NCBI GenBank assembly: GCA_029202665.1 | Contig: CP119326.1 | Span: forward strand, 2,356,001 to 2,420,000 | Direction of reading: 5' to 3' | Source: Candidatus Brevundimonas colombiensis | GTDB taxonomy: Bacteria; Pseudomonadota; Alphaproteobacteria; Caulobacterales; Caulobacteraceae | Length of the DNA: 64,000 nucleotides | Part shown: positions 35,290-44,488 of the stretch, one piece after another | Position numbering within the stretch: the first letter of the stretch is position 1 | How the letters are laid out: every line of letters begins with the position of its first letter | Translations under genes and position numbers: made by a program | The notes under the pieces: generated by a model | What the model was told of the DNA's origin: nothing | Databases searched by the model: none | Seen by the model: the letters and a program-made list of their open reading frames with translations, nothing else

Positions 35290-35676
35290 GTGATCCGACT
35301 GATCCTGAATGTCCTGTGGTTCGTGTTCGGGGGGTGGCTTTCGGGCCTGCTGTGGCTGTTGGGCGGCGCGATACTGGCGCTGACTGTCGTCGGTCTGCCG
35401 TGGACCTTCGCGGCGTGGCGCATCGCCAGCTATTCTTTCTGGCCGTTCGGCCGCGAGATCGTCTGGCAGGAGGCGCACCCCGTGGCCGGCTGTTTGGGCG
35501 TGGTTCTCAATGTGGTCTGGTTTGTGGTCGCCGGTTGGTACATCGCCCTGTCGCATCTGGCGATCGCGGTGGCGGAGTTCGTCTCCATCATCGGCATCCC
35601 CTTCGCCTTGAAGGATCTGGAACTGGCCAAGCTGGCGCTGGCGCCCGTCGGACGCACGATCCGCGACAAGGCCTGA
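35290..35676 (+). CDS. YccF-domain inner membrane protein
   Basis: 128 aa with two YccF repeats (LNVLWFVFGGWLSGLLWLLGG and LNVVWFVVAGWYIAL) and the signature SYSFWPFGREIV. Membrane protein of unknown function. The GTG at 35290 is preceded by CGGAG at 6-nt spacing; an upstream GTG lies in the preceding terminator's T-run and is unlikely. Confidence 0.87.
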   Translation: MIRLILNVLWFVFGGWLSGLLWLLGGAILALTVVGLPWTFAAWRIASYSFWPFGREIVWQEAHPVAGCLGVVLNVVWFVVAGWYIALSHLAIAVAEFVSIIGIPFALKDLELAKLALAPVGRTIRDKA

Positions 35677-35685
35677 GCCAAAGAA

Positions 35686-35719
35686 AAAGCGCCGATGTCG
35701 CATCCGACATCGGCGCTTT
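35686..35719. terminator. Bidirectional terminator between yccF and fumC
   Basis: 15-bp perfect stem (35686-35700 with 35705-35719) with a four-base loop, A-rich left and T-rich right, serving the two converging genes. Confidence 0.9.
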
Positions 35720-35743
35720 CTGATTTCGGGACCGTCTGGTCGA

Positions 35744-37135
35744 TCAGCCCGGCGAGATCATCTTTTCGGGGCGGACGGCCTCGTCGAACTCGGCGTCCGT
35801 CAGATAACCGCCGCCGACGGCTTCTTCGCGCAGGGTGGTGCCGTTCTTGTGCGCGGTCTTGGCGATCTTGGCGCAGATGTCGTAGCCCAGCTTGCCGTTC
35901 AGCGCCGTGACCAGCATCAGCGAGTTGTTCAGGCCGCGCGCGATATTGTCCTCGCGGGCCTCGATGCCGACGACGCAGTTGTCGGTGAAGCTGATGGCCG
36001 CATCGGCGACCAGACGCACCGACTGCAGGAAGTTGTAGGCCATCACCGGATTATAGACGTTCAGCTCAAAGTGGCCCTGCGACCCCGCGAAGGTGATGGC
36101 CGCGTTGTTGCCGAACACCTGGACGCAGACCTGGGTCAGGGCTTCGCACTGGGTCGGATTGACCTTGCCCGGCATGATGGACGAGCCCGGCTCGTTCTCC
36201 GGCAGGGCCAGTTCGCCCAGACCCGAACGCGGGCCGGAGCCCAGGAAGCGGATGTCGTTGGCGATCTTGAACAGCGAGGCGGCGACCGTGTTGATGGCGC
36301 CGTGGCTGAAGACCATGGCGTCGTGGGCGGCCAGGGCCTCGAACTTGTTCGGCGCCGTGGTGAAGGGCAGGCCGGTGATCTCGGCGATCTGGGCCGCGAC
36401 CTTTTCGGCGAAACCGATGGGGGCGTTCAGGCCGGTGCCGACGGCGGTGCCGCCCTGGGCCAGTTCCATCAGCTTGGGCAGGGTCTGTTCGATCCGCTCG
36501 ATGCCGTTGGCGACCTGCTGGGCGTAGCCGCCAAACTCCTGACCCAGGGTCAGAGGCGTGGCGTCCTGGGTGTGGGTGCGGCCGATCTTGATGATGTGGG
36601 CCCAGGCCTTGGCCTTGGCCTCCAGCGCGGCGTGCAGATGCTTCAGCGCCGGGATCAGGTCGCCCGCCACCTGTTCGGCGCAGGCGACGTGCATGGCCGT
36701 GGGATAGGTGTCGTTGGACGACTGGCTCATGTTGACGTGGTCGTTCGGGTGGACCGGCTTCTTGGAGCCCATTTCACCGCCCAGAATCTCGATGGCGCGG
36801 TTCGAGATCACCTCGTTGGCGTTCATGTTCGACTGGGTGCCCGAACCCGTCTGCCAGACGACCAGCGGGAAATGATCGTTCAGCTTGCCTTCGATCACCT
36901 CGTTGGCGGCCTTGATGATGGCGTCGGCCAGGGTGGGGTCCAACTTGCCCAGATCGCGGTTGGTCTCGGCGGCGGCGCGCTTGACGATGCCCAGGGCGCG
37001 TACGACCGGCAGGGGCTGTTTCTCCCAGCCGATCTTGAAGTTGCCCAGCGAACGCTGCGCCTGGGCGCCCCAGTAACGATCGGCGGCGACTTCGATGGGA
37101 CCGAAGGTGTCGGTTTCAATGCGGACGTTGCTCAT
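35744..37135 (-). CDS. fumC: Fumarate hydratase, class II
   Basis: 463-aa iron-independent fumarase converting fumarate to L-malate in the TCA cycle. Signature GSSIMPGKVNPTQCE (about residues 317-331) carries the mobile catalytic Ser loop; the SSNDTYPTAMH and TGSGTQSNMN blocks are present. The ATG at 37135 gives the standard start MSNVRIETDTFGPIEV. Confidence 0.97.
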   Translation of the reverse strand: MSNVRIETDTFGPIEVAADRYWGAQAQRSLGNFKIGWEKQPLPVVRALGIVKRAAAETNRDLGKLDPTLADAIIKAANEVIEGKLNDHFPLVVWQTGSGTQSNMNANEVISNRAIEILGGEMGSKKPVHPNDHVNMSQSSNDTYPTAMHVACAEQVAGDLIPALKHLHAALEAKAKAWAHIIKIGRTHTQDATPLTLGQEFGGYAQQVANGIERIEQTLPKLMELAQGGTAVGTGLNAPIGFAEKVAAQIAEITGLPFTTAPNKFEALAAHDAMVFSHGAINTVAASLFKIANDIRFLGSGPRSGLGELALPENEPGSSIMPGKVNPTQCEALTQVCVQVFGNNAAITFAGSQGHFELNVYNPVMAYNFLQSVRLVADAAISFTDNCVVGIEAREDNIARGLNNSLMLVTALNGKLGYDICAKIAKTAHKNGTTLREEAVGGGYLTDAEFDEAVRPEKMISPG

Positions 37136-37195
37136 GCGCGGAATCTCGTCTCTCAGGCGTGGCGATGGGTTGCGCGGCGGTGTAGCACGCAACTC

Positions 37196-37567
37196 ATGCA
37201 GGGCAAGATGAACGGCGATTGGATCGGCACCGGCAAGGTCCGGGCGCGCGAGGATGGCGACGCTGTCGAGATCGTTATCGACGGCCTGACGACCCAGGCG
37301 AAATACTACAAGCCGCTGGTCTATGAGTTCATGCGTAAGGAATGGCGCGGCGCCCGTCCGTCATGGGGAGACCATGTCGTGGAAATCCGCATGGAGCACG
37401 TCGGCGAACCGCCGTGGATGGACCTGGACAATCTGGCCAAGGCCCTGCTGGATTCGATCAAGGGCTATCTGTTCCACGACGACGCCCAGGTCGCGCGGCT
37501 GCTGGTCGAGCGGCACGAGGGCGAAAGAGAGCGGATTGTGATCCGCTCCTATCCGCGTCGTCCCTGA
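37196..37567 (+). CDS. RusA-like Holliday-junction endonuclease family protein
   Basis: 123 aa. The motif PPWMDLDNLAKALLDSIKG followed by YLFHDDAQVARL matches the RusA pattern (DxDN..K...D followed by DD.qV), with the catalytic acidic residues present. RusA proteins are usually phage-borne; here no other phage genes are adjacent, though it may be a domesticated copy. Start at ATG 37196 or ATG 37208; neither has a strong Shine-Dalgarno. Convergent with sspB (3-nt gap). Confidence 0.75.
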   Translation: MQGKMNGDWIGTGKVRAREDGDAVEIVIDGLTTQAKYYKPLVYEFMRKEWRGARPSWGDHVVEIRMEHVGEPPWMDLDNLAKALLDSIKGYLFHDDAQVARLLVERHEGERERIVIRSYPRRP

Positions 37568-37570
37568 CGC

Positions 37571-38044
37571 CTATTTCTTGCGGAACTGATCCAGCGAGAC
37601 GACCTTGGGGCCGTCCGAGGCGGGCGACGGGTCGTGGGACGGATCGGGTGTTTCCTCGATCGGCTCGACGATCTCAGGCTCCTCGAACTGCAGCAGGAAC
37701 TGCACGCTGGGATCATAGAATCGGGTGACGGCCGAATAGGGGATGGCCAGGCTCTTGGGCATGCCGCCGAAGCGCAGCTTGACCGAGAATCGGTCCGTCT
37801 CGACGCGCAGGTCATCGTACTGGTGCTGCAGCACGACGGTCATCTCGTCGGGATATTTCGCCAGGATGTCGGGCGCGACGCTGACGCCCGCAGCCCGCGT
37901 CTTGAAGGTGATATAGAAATGGTGCGCGCCGGGCAGGCCCTCGGCAAGCACTCGTTCCAGCGCCCCGCGCATGACGCCGCGAAGGGCCTCGTGCGCCAGC
38001 CGCTCGTACTGCATCTCATCGACCGGAGGGGTCTGGTCGCTCAT
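37571..38044 (-). CDS. sspB: ClpXP adaptor SspB (alpha type)
   Basis: 157 aa. The N-terminal substrate-binding domain (YERLAHEALRGVMRGALERV; HHFYITFKT; YPDEMTVVLQHQYDDL) is the SspB-alpha fold that binds ssrA-tagged proteins. After an acidic/Pro linker, the C-terminal KVVSLDQFRKK is the ClpX-binding tail. The ATG at 38044 is chosen for GAGG at 5-nt spacing. The tmRNA gene that writes the tag is immediately upstream on the same strand. Confidence 0.92.
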   Translation of the reverse strand: MSDQTPPVDEMQYERLAHEALRGVMRGALERVLAEGLPGAHHFYITFKTRAAGVSVAPDILAKYPDEMTVVLQHQYDDLRVETDRFSVKLRFGGMPKSLAIPYSAVTRFYDPSVQFLLQFEEPEIVEPIEETPDPSHDPSPASDGPKVVSLDQFRKK

Positions 38045-38139
38045 CGTCACCTCGCAACAGAGCGCGACTGATAGACGGGCGGACGCGATGGCGAAAGGCG
38101 CTTTGAAGGTTAGCGCGAGATTTGTCGCCGTACCGATGA

Positions 38140-38477
38140 TTTGGCGAAAGCGCCGGGATTCTGTTGCCAGGCTCCCGACAGGCCCCGCCCAAGGATCTGA
38201 ACCCCTAGGACTTAAGATTCGAAATCACTCGAACCGCATTACGCGGCGAGAGCGACTTCTCCAGCGAAGTTATCGTTCGCAGTTAGAAAATGGCCCGATA
38301 CGGTGGGCCAGGACGAGCGAAAGCAATCCTCTTTACACGTCCGTCGATGCTAGTCGGCCCCATGCCTCCTCCGCCGATAACGCGGGGAGAAAGTTGGTGG
38401 AGCCGCCGGGAATCGCACCCGGGTCCGGTCCGCTTATTACAAGCGCGTTTATCGCCATAGTCCGGCCGAAACCGGAC
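38140..38477 (-). ncRNA. ssrA: tmRNA, circularly permuted two-piece type
   Basis: Read on the minus strand, the gene begins with the acceptor piece (about 38477 to 38395), ending in a T-arm and GGCTCCACCA. A short intervening segment (about 38394-38362) follows, then the coding piece starting GGGGCCGACTAGCATCGACG at 38361. GGGGCCG at 38361-38355 pairs over 7 bp with the CGGCTCC before ACCA, restoring the tRNA-like acceptor stem. The tag frame runs from 38280 to 38242 and reads ANDNFAGEVALAA, with TAA at 38241-38239. This order is the established alphaproteobacterial two-piece tmRNA. The 3' limit (about 38140) is approximate. Confidence 0.93.
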
Positions 38478-38483
38478 GGTTGG

Positions 38484-38512
38484 AATATAGGGCGACGACC
38501 GACGCTTTCCAA
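38484..38512 (-). promoter_or_regulatory. Probable sigma70-type promoter of ssrA
   Basis: On the minus strand, TTGGAA (38512-38507) and TATATT (38489-38484) are separated by exactly 17 nt, placing transcription start near 38477 just before the acceptor piece. Confidence 0.65.
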
Positions 38513-38531
38513 GCGCGTTGTCGAAAAGGCG

Positions 38532-39452
38532 TCAGACGCGAGGCCAGTCGGCGGTCTGGTTTCTGAACCAGGTCAGCTGGCGCTTGGCGTAGTTGCGCGT
38601 CGTTTGTTTTAAGGCGGCGACAGCAGCGGAAAGGTCCGTTTCGCCGGACAGATGGGCGGCCAGTTCCCGCAGGCCGAAAGCTTTCATCGCAGGGAGCGCC
38701 GGGTCCAGGTTCCGCTGCACCAAGGCCTGAACCTCGGTCAGCACGCCCTGATCCATCATCTGGTCCACACGCTGGTCGCAGTTGTCATACAGCCGGGCGC
38801 GGTCCGGTTCGATCACCAGGCCGGTCCACTCAGACGGCGGCAGCAGCGGTCGGGTTTCAGCCTTCCAGGCGCTAAGCGTGCGGCCGGTGGCGGCATGGAC
38901 GCTCGTGGCCCGCACCAGCCGCTGGCGGTCGCCCTGTTCGATGGCGTGCGCCGAGGCCGGGTCGATCTGGGCCAGCCGTCGGCGGAAGGCGGCCTCGCCG
39001 TCCTGCAGATATTCCGCTTCGACCGTATCGCGCACCGACGGCGGCACGGGCGGGATGTCGGCCAGACCGCGTGTCAGAGCCATGAAATAGAGGCCGGTGC
39101 CGCCGACCAGAATGGCTGGGCGACCTTCCACGCGCAGTTCGGACAGCAGGTTGAGGAAGGCGCGGCTCCATTTGCCGACGGACCAGACCTCGGCCGCGTC
39201 GACCACGCCGTAAAGCCGATGCTCGGCCATGGCCTCATCCTCTGGCGACGGGCGGGCGGTCAGGATGCGCAGGTCGGCGTACAGTTGCTGGCTGTCGGCG
39301 TTGATGATCACCGCCCCGGTTTCACGCGCCATCTTCAGAGCCAGCGCGGACTTGCCGGAGGCGGTGGGGCCGGCGAGCAGGGTGACTGATGGCGGTTTGG
39401 ACAAATCGAGGCTCGCGGCAGGGCTGGGACGGCGATAGAACGCCCACCTCAT
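38532..39452 (-). CDS. miaA: tRNA dimethylallyltransferase
   Basis: 306 aa. Walker A LLAGPTASGKSALAL (about residues 24-38), DSQQLYADL, and GGTGLYFMALTRGL are the conserved MiaA blocks; the C-terminal TRNYAKRQLTWFRNQ is also typical. It prenylates A37 of tRNAs reading U-initial codons. The open frame extends far upstream, but that part is antisense to mrp. The ATG at 39452 (or the TTG 16 codons later) is the realistic start. Divergent from mrp (27 nt). Confidence 0.94.
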   Translation of the reverse strand: MRWAFYRRPSPAASLDLSKPPSVTLLAGPTASGKSALALKMARETGAVIINADSQQLYADLRILTARPSPEDEAMAEHRLYGVVDAAEVWSVGKWSRAFLNLLSELRVEGRPAILVGGTGLYFMALTRGLADIPPVPPSVRDTVEAEYLQDGEAAFRRRLAQIDPASAHAIEQGDRQRLVRATSVHAATGRTLSAWKAETRPLLPPSEWTGLVIEPDRARLYDNCDQRVDQMMDQGVLTEVQALVQRNLDPALPAMKAFGLRELAAHLSGETDLSAAVAALKQTTRNYAKRQLTWFRNQTADWPRV

Positions 39453-39479
39453 CGCCTGCAAGTCTTCCGGGAGGCCGCC

Positions 39480-40553
39480 TTGGTCGAACGCACCGCCGTC
39501 ATCGCCGCGCTGGACGCCGTCATCGACCCCGTGTCGGGCCAGGGGCTGGTCGCCGCCGGTCTGGTGCAGGGCCTCGTCGTGGCCGAGGACCGCGCGGGTT
39601 TCGCGCTGGAGGTCGATCGTCGCCAGGCGGCCGCCTACGCCCCGGTCCGCGATGCGGCGGAAGCCGCGTTGAAGGCGATTCCCGGCATGGCGCGGGTCTC
39701 GGTCATCCTGACCGCAGAGGCGGCGTCGGCGTCGGCGCCTTCGCCGCGCAAGGCGGGGCTGTCGAGAGCGGCCGTCGATCAGGGACGGCCCAAGGCGCCG
39801 GTCCCGACCGACCGTCCCGCCCATGTGCGCCGCGTCCTGGCGGTGGCCAGCGGCAAGGGCGGGGTCGGCAAGTCGACCGTCGCGGTCAATCTGGCCGTCG
39901 CCCTGGCCAGGCGCGGCCTGTCGGTCGGCGTTCTGGACGCCGACGTCTATGGGCCGTCTCTGCCCACCATGTTGGGCGTGTCCGGTCAGCCGGCCTATGA
40001 GGACGGCGCCATCATCCCTCACAGCGCGCACGGTCTGAAGGTCATGTCGGTCGGACTGTTGACCAGGATGGACGACGCCATGATCTGGCGCGGTCCGATG
40101 GCGTCGCAGGCCATCACCCAGATGTTGAGCCAGACGCGCTGGGGCGCGGCCGAGGCCCCCCTGGACGTCCTGATCCTCGACCTGCCGCCGGGCACGGGCG
40201 ACGTTCAACTGACCCTGATCCAGAAGACGCCGCTGGACGGGGCGGTGATCGTCTCTACCCCGCAGGAGGTCGCCCTGGCCGATGCCCGGCGGGCGCATAC
40301 GCTGTTCCATAAGGTCGGCGTGCCGACCTTGGGCCTGATCGAGAACATGAGCGGCGACGTCTTCGGACGCGGCGGCGGCAAGGCCGAGGCCGAACGTCTG
40401 TCCATCCCCTTCCTGGGCGACCTGCCGCTGGATGCCGCCTTGCGCGAGGCCGGCGATGCCGGGACGCCGTTGGCTGCGGCCGAACCGTCGAGCGAGGTGG
40501 CCGGGCGTTTCGACGCCATCGCCGCTGCGACGGCCTCTGCGCTTGGCCTTTAG
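39480..40553 (+). CDS. mrp: Mrp/ApbC-family P-loop ATPase (iron-sulfur carrier type) lacking the CxxC motif
   Basis: 357 aa. N-terminal MIP18/DUF59-like domain (about 1-80), Ala/Pro linker, then the Mrp/NBP35 ATPase with deviant Walker A SGKGGVGKST (about 124-133), LDADVYGPSLP, and DLPPGTGDVQL. Homologues normally carry a CxxC just after ENMS; here ENMSGDVFGRGGGKAEAE skips it, so the usual cluster-bridging cysteines are absent. TTG start at 39480 with CGGGAGG at 5-6 nt. Confidence 0.9.
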   Translation: MVERTAVIAALDAVIDPVSGQGLVAAGLVQGLVVAEDRAGFALEVDRRQAAAYAPVRDAAEAALKAIPGMARVSVILTAEAASASAPSPRKAGLSRAAVDQGRPKAPVPTDRPAHVRRVLAVASGKGGVGKSTVAVNLAVALARRGLSVGVLDADVYGPSLPTMLGVSGQPAYEDGAIIPHSAHGLKVMSVGLLTRMDDAMIWRGPMASQAITQMLSQTRWGAAEAPLDVLILDLPPGTGDVQLTLIQKTPLDGAVIVSTPQEVALADARRAHTLFHKVGVPTLGLIENMSGDVFGRGGGKAEAERLSIPFLGDLPLDAALREAGDAGTPLAAAEPSSEVAGRFDAIAAATASALGL

Positions 40554-40631
40554 AAGAATCCGCAGGAGCGGGGGTTTCAAAAGGCAACCCTGTTAGCCAC
40601 CTTGGGGGTTGCCAATCTCCAAGGATATCCA

Positions 40632-41729
<1,098 letters not shown>

Positions 41730-41751
41730 CGCCCGCGCGTCGTCGAGCCGG

Positions 41752-42072
41752 TCAGGCCGGCTCGACGATGACCCCTGTGCCATAGGCCAGCACCTCGGTC
41801 ACGCCGGGCATGATCTCGGTGGCGTCGTAGCGCACGGCCAGGATGGCGTTGGCGCCGTGGGCCTCGGCATGTTTGACCAACTCGTCATAGGCCTCCTGCC
41901 GACCAGCCTCGGCCAGTTTGACATAGGCGCCGACGCGCCCGCCCAGCATCGACTGAACGCCGCCGATCGCGTCAGAGATGGCGTTGCGCGAACGCACCGT
42001 CACGCCGCGCACCAGGCCGATATGGCGGGTCACGCGAAAGCCGGGCAGGTCGTTGGTCGTGGTCACATACAT
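41752..42072 (-). CDS. YbjQ/UPF0145 family protein
   Basis: 106 aa, pentameric heavy-metal-binding-like fold. GLVRGVTVRSRNAISDAIGGVQSMLGGRVGAY and HGANAILAVRYDATEI are the family blocks. Function unclear. It lies 9 nt downstream of folA on the same strand. Confidence 0.9.
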   Translation of the reverse strand: MYVTTTNDLPGFRVTRHIGLVRGVTVRSRNAISDAIGGVQSMLGGRVGAYVKLAEAGRQEAYDELVKHAEAHGANAILAVRYDATEIMPGVTEVLAYGTGVIVEPA

Positions 42073-42081
42073 AAGAATCTC

Positions 42082-42609
42082 CTAGCGACGTTCGAGAACG
42101 CGGAAGGTGAAGGCATGATCGTCCTTCTCGCCTGCCGGATGCGATTCCGACGATACCTCGATCCAGGCCGTTTCGTCGAATGCGGGAAAGACGGCGTCGC
42201 CATCGGGAGCGGCGTCGACCTCGGTGATATAAAGTCGTCTGGCGCGGGGCAGGGCGGCCTCGAACAGGGCCGTGCCGCCGATGACGCAGATTTCGTCCAC
42301 GCCGTCCTCCTCGGCCGTTTCGCGCCCGATCTCGATCGCCTCATCAAGAGTGGCGCAGACCAGGGCGCCCTTGGCCATGCCGTCCGCCTCGTAGGATTCG
42401 TCACGCGTCATCACCAGGTTCAGCCGGCCGGGCAGGGGCTTCAGCGGCAGGCTCTCCCAGGTCTTGCGGCCCATCAGGCAGGGCTTGCCCACGGTGATGG
42501 CCTTGAAGCGCTGCAGATCGCTGCGCAGCCGCCAGGGCAGGTCGCCGTCCCGGCCGATGACGCCATTGCTTGCGCGGGCGACGACCAGAGAAATGATGGG
42601 TTGTGGCAA
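42082..42609 (-). CDS. folA: Dihydrofolate reductase
   Basis: 175 aa from the TTG at 42609, or 187 aa from ATG 42645. ISLVVARASNGVIGRDGDLPWRLRSD contains the folate-binding Asp-Leu-Pro-Trp, and MGRKTWESLP and CVIGGTALFEAAL bind NADPH. Regenerates tetrahydrofolate consumed by ThyA, encoded nearby at 43556-44413. I prefer the TTG start because the ATG would leave only 21 nt to the divergent gene and would add a non-family N-terminus; neither has a good Shine-Dalgarno. Confidence 0.92.
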   Translation of the reverse strand: MPQPIISLVVARASNGVIGRDGDLPWRLRSDLQRFKAITVGKPCLMGRKTWESLPLKPLPGRLNLVMTRDESYEADGMAKGALVCATLDEAIEIGRETAEEDGVDEICVIGGTALFEAALPRARRLYITEVDAAPDGDAVFPAFDETAWIEVSSESHPAGEKDDHAFTFRVLERR

Positions 42610-42666
42610 GAACCTTGACCGTATTGCTGCGTTGAGTTGCTCCATCCCATGAACGCGAGACCCGCC

Positions 42667-43254
42667 ATGAGCAAGTACATCCCCTCCATCGTCGTTGGTT
42701 TCGTGGTCGCCCTGGCCGTCAGCTTCGGCCTGTCGTTCCTGTTTTCCGGCCTTGGGGCGGATGCGGGCTATCTGCCGACGCTCGCGGGCGCATTCCTGGG
42801 CATCTTCACAGCCTATATCATGGCCAATCTGGTCGGGACGAAACTGGGCAAGACGGCGACGCCGGAGCAGAAGCAGGCGGCGCTGGATTTACATCCACAG
42901 GTCCCTAATCAGGCCCTGTTGATCGTCTATCGTGAAGGTTTCGTGGGCAAGGCGGTCGGTCTGGCCCTGGCCCTGGACGATCAGTATGTGGCCCAACTGA
43001 AAAGCCCGCGTTTCACCGCCCTGTCCGTCGCGCCCGGCGGCCACCAGCTGTCGATGGCGTTCAGCGGTCTGGCGGGCAAGCAGAACAAGCCGACGCTGGA
43101 GGGCTTCATCGCCGCCCCCGGCGAGATAGTGGTGTTTCGGGCCACGATGCAGATGGGCATGACGCAGAACCGCATCGTCGTTGAGCGAATCTCCGCCGAC
43201 CAGGATCTGGTGCAGCGACTGAAGCCGATGATCATGATCGCGCCCGAGGTTTAG
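42667..43254 (+). CDS. Membrane-anchored protein of unknown function
   Basis: 195 aa. Two hydrophobic helices at about 5-28 and 32-55, then a soluble beta-rich domain (about 75-195) including PNQALLIVYREGFVGKAVGLALALDD, reminiscent of small DUF2846-like membrane proteins but not firmly assigned. It ends in a 4-nt convergent overlap with the MazG-like gene. Confidence 0.7.
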   Translation: MSKYIPSIVVGFVVALAVSFGLSFLFSGLGADAGYLPTLAGAFLGIFTAYIMANLVGTKLGKTATPEQKQAALDLHPQVPNQALLIVYREGFVGKAVGLALALDDQYVAQLKSPRFTALSVAPGGHQLSMAFSGLAGKQNKPTLEGFIAAPGEIVVFRATMQMGMTQNRIVVERISADQDLVQRLKPMIMIAPEV

Positions 43255-43556
43255 GGCGCGGGCCGAGGCTCCAGCCACTTCAACCATTTGCGCTGCATCG
43301 CCTGTTCCAGATCGACGCCTGAGCGGGCGCAATAGATCAACAGCATGCCCAGGACGTCCGCCGCCTCGTCGCCCAGCGCCTGGGTGTCGGGCGTTCCGCG
43401 TGCGCGGCGGGTAAGACGCAGATGCTCGGCCGTTAGTTCGCCCAGCTCCTCCTGCAGCTTCAACAGCGCCCAATCCCGATCCCGGTCGATGTCGTGTTCG
43501 GCGGCGTAGATGTCGGAGATTTTCAGGACATCGGCCTGCAGAGCCTTCAAATCCAT
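43251..43556 (-). CDS. Short MazG-like nucleotide pyrophosphohydrolase
   Basis: 101-aa single-domain all-alpha NTP-PPase-like protein. LLKLQEELGELTAEHLRL and LGDEAADVLGMLLIY supply the ExxE and ExxD metal-binding helices. Adjacent to thyA (1-nt overlap), suggesting a dNTP-pool housekeeping role such as dUTP or modified dNTP removal (inference). Confidence 0.83.
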   Translation of the reverse strand: MDLKALQADVLKISDIYAAEHDIDRDRDWALLKLQEELGELTAEHLRLTRRARGTPDTQALGDEAADVLGMLLIYCARSGVDLEQAMQRKWLKWLEPRPAP

Positions 43557-44413
43557 CAGACGGCGACATCCGCCTTGATGTGCGGCCAGGCCTCATAGCC
43601 CTCCAGCGTGAAGTCGCTGAGCTCAAAGGCGAACAGGTCGGTCTTGGGCGCGATCCGCATCTTCGGCAGCGGCAGCGGTTCGCGCGTCAGCTGAAGCTCG
43701 GCCTGTTCCAGATGGTTCAGATACAGGTGGGCGTCGCCGAAGGTGTGGACGAAGTCGCCCGGCTCCAATCCCACGACCTGAGCCAGCATTATGGTCAGCA
43801 GAGCATAGGAGGCGATGTTGAACGGCACGCCCAGGAAGACGTCGGCGCTGCGCTGATACAGCTGGCAGCTCAGCTTCCCGTCGGCGACGAAGAACTGGAA
43901 CAGGCAATGGCAGGGCGGCAGGGCCATGTCGTCCACGTCGGCCGGGTTCCAGGCGGTGACGATGTGACGGCGGCTGTTGGGGTTGGCTTTCAGTCCGTGA
44001 ACCAGCTTCTCGATCTGATCGACGACGCGGCCGTCCGGCGCGGCCCATGACCGCCACTGTTTGCCATAGACCGGGCCCAGTTCGCCCTCGGCGTCGGCCC
44101 ATTCGTCCCAGATGCGGACGCCGTTGTCCTTCAGATAGCGGATGTTGGTTTCGCCGCGCAGGAACCACAATAGTTCGACGATGATGGATCGCAGATGCAG
44201 CTTCTTGGTCGTCAGGACCGGAAAGCCCTTGGCCAGGTCGAACCGCATCTGGCGGCCGAATACGCCCAGGGTGCCAGTGCCGGTGCGATCTTCGCGCCGC
44301 ACGCCATTGTCCAGAATGTCGCGCATCAGGTGCAGATATTGCCTTTCGGGATGATCGGCGGGCGCGGCGGCGATGCGGGCCTGAAGTTGGGCGATAGCGA
44401 CCTGAGCGTTCAT
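43556..44413 (-). CDS. thyA: Thymidylate synthase
   Basis: 285 aa, converts dUMP to dTMP with methylenetetrahydrofolate. Catalytic Cys in LPPCHCLFQFF; RRHIVTAWNPADVDDM and the dUMP-binding QRSADVFLGVPFNIASY blocks are intact. The ATG at 44413 removes a non-family N-terminal extension. Forms a nucleotide/folate group with the MazG-like gene and folA. Confidence 0.97.
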   Translation of the reverse strand: MNAQVAIAQLQARIAAAPADHPERQYLHLMRDILDNGVRREDRTGTGTLGVFGRQMRFDLAKGFPVLTTKKLHLRSIIVELLWFLRGETNIRYLKDNGVRIWDEWADAEGELGPVYGKQWRSWAAPDGRVVDQIEKLVHGLKANPNSRRHIVTAWNPADVDDMALPPCHCLFQFFVADGKLSCQLYQRSADVFLGVPFNIASYALLTIMLAQVVGLEPGDFVHTFGDAHLYLNHLEQAELQLTREPLPLPKMRIAPKTDLFAFELSDFTLEGYEAWPHIKADVAV

Positions 44414-44488
44414 GGCGTCAGCTTCCACCCGAATCGGCCTTTCGCCAAACAACCGCAGACGGTCGATACCGGATCGTTGTGGATCGAA

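Noticed and set aside
35849..37195. Upstream extension of the RusA-like frame through the whole of fumC
   Set aside because: The extension is antisense to fumC; only the last about 123 codons resemble a protein family.
37971..38612. 213-codon plus-strand open frame between sspB and miaA
   Set aside because: It runs through the tmRNA gene on the other strand; the RNA structure explains the sequence.
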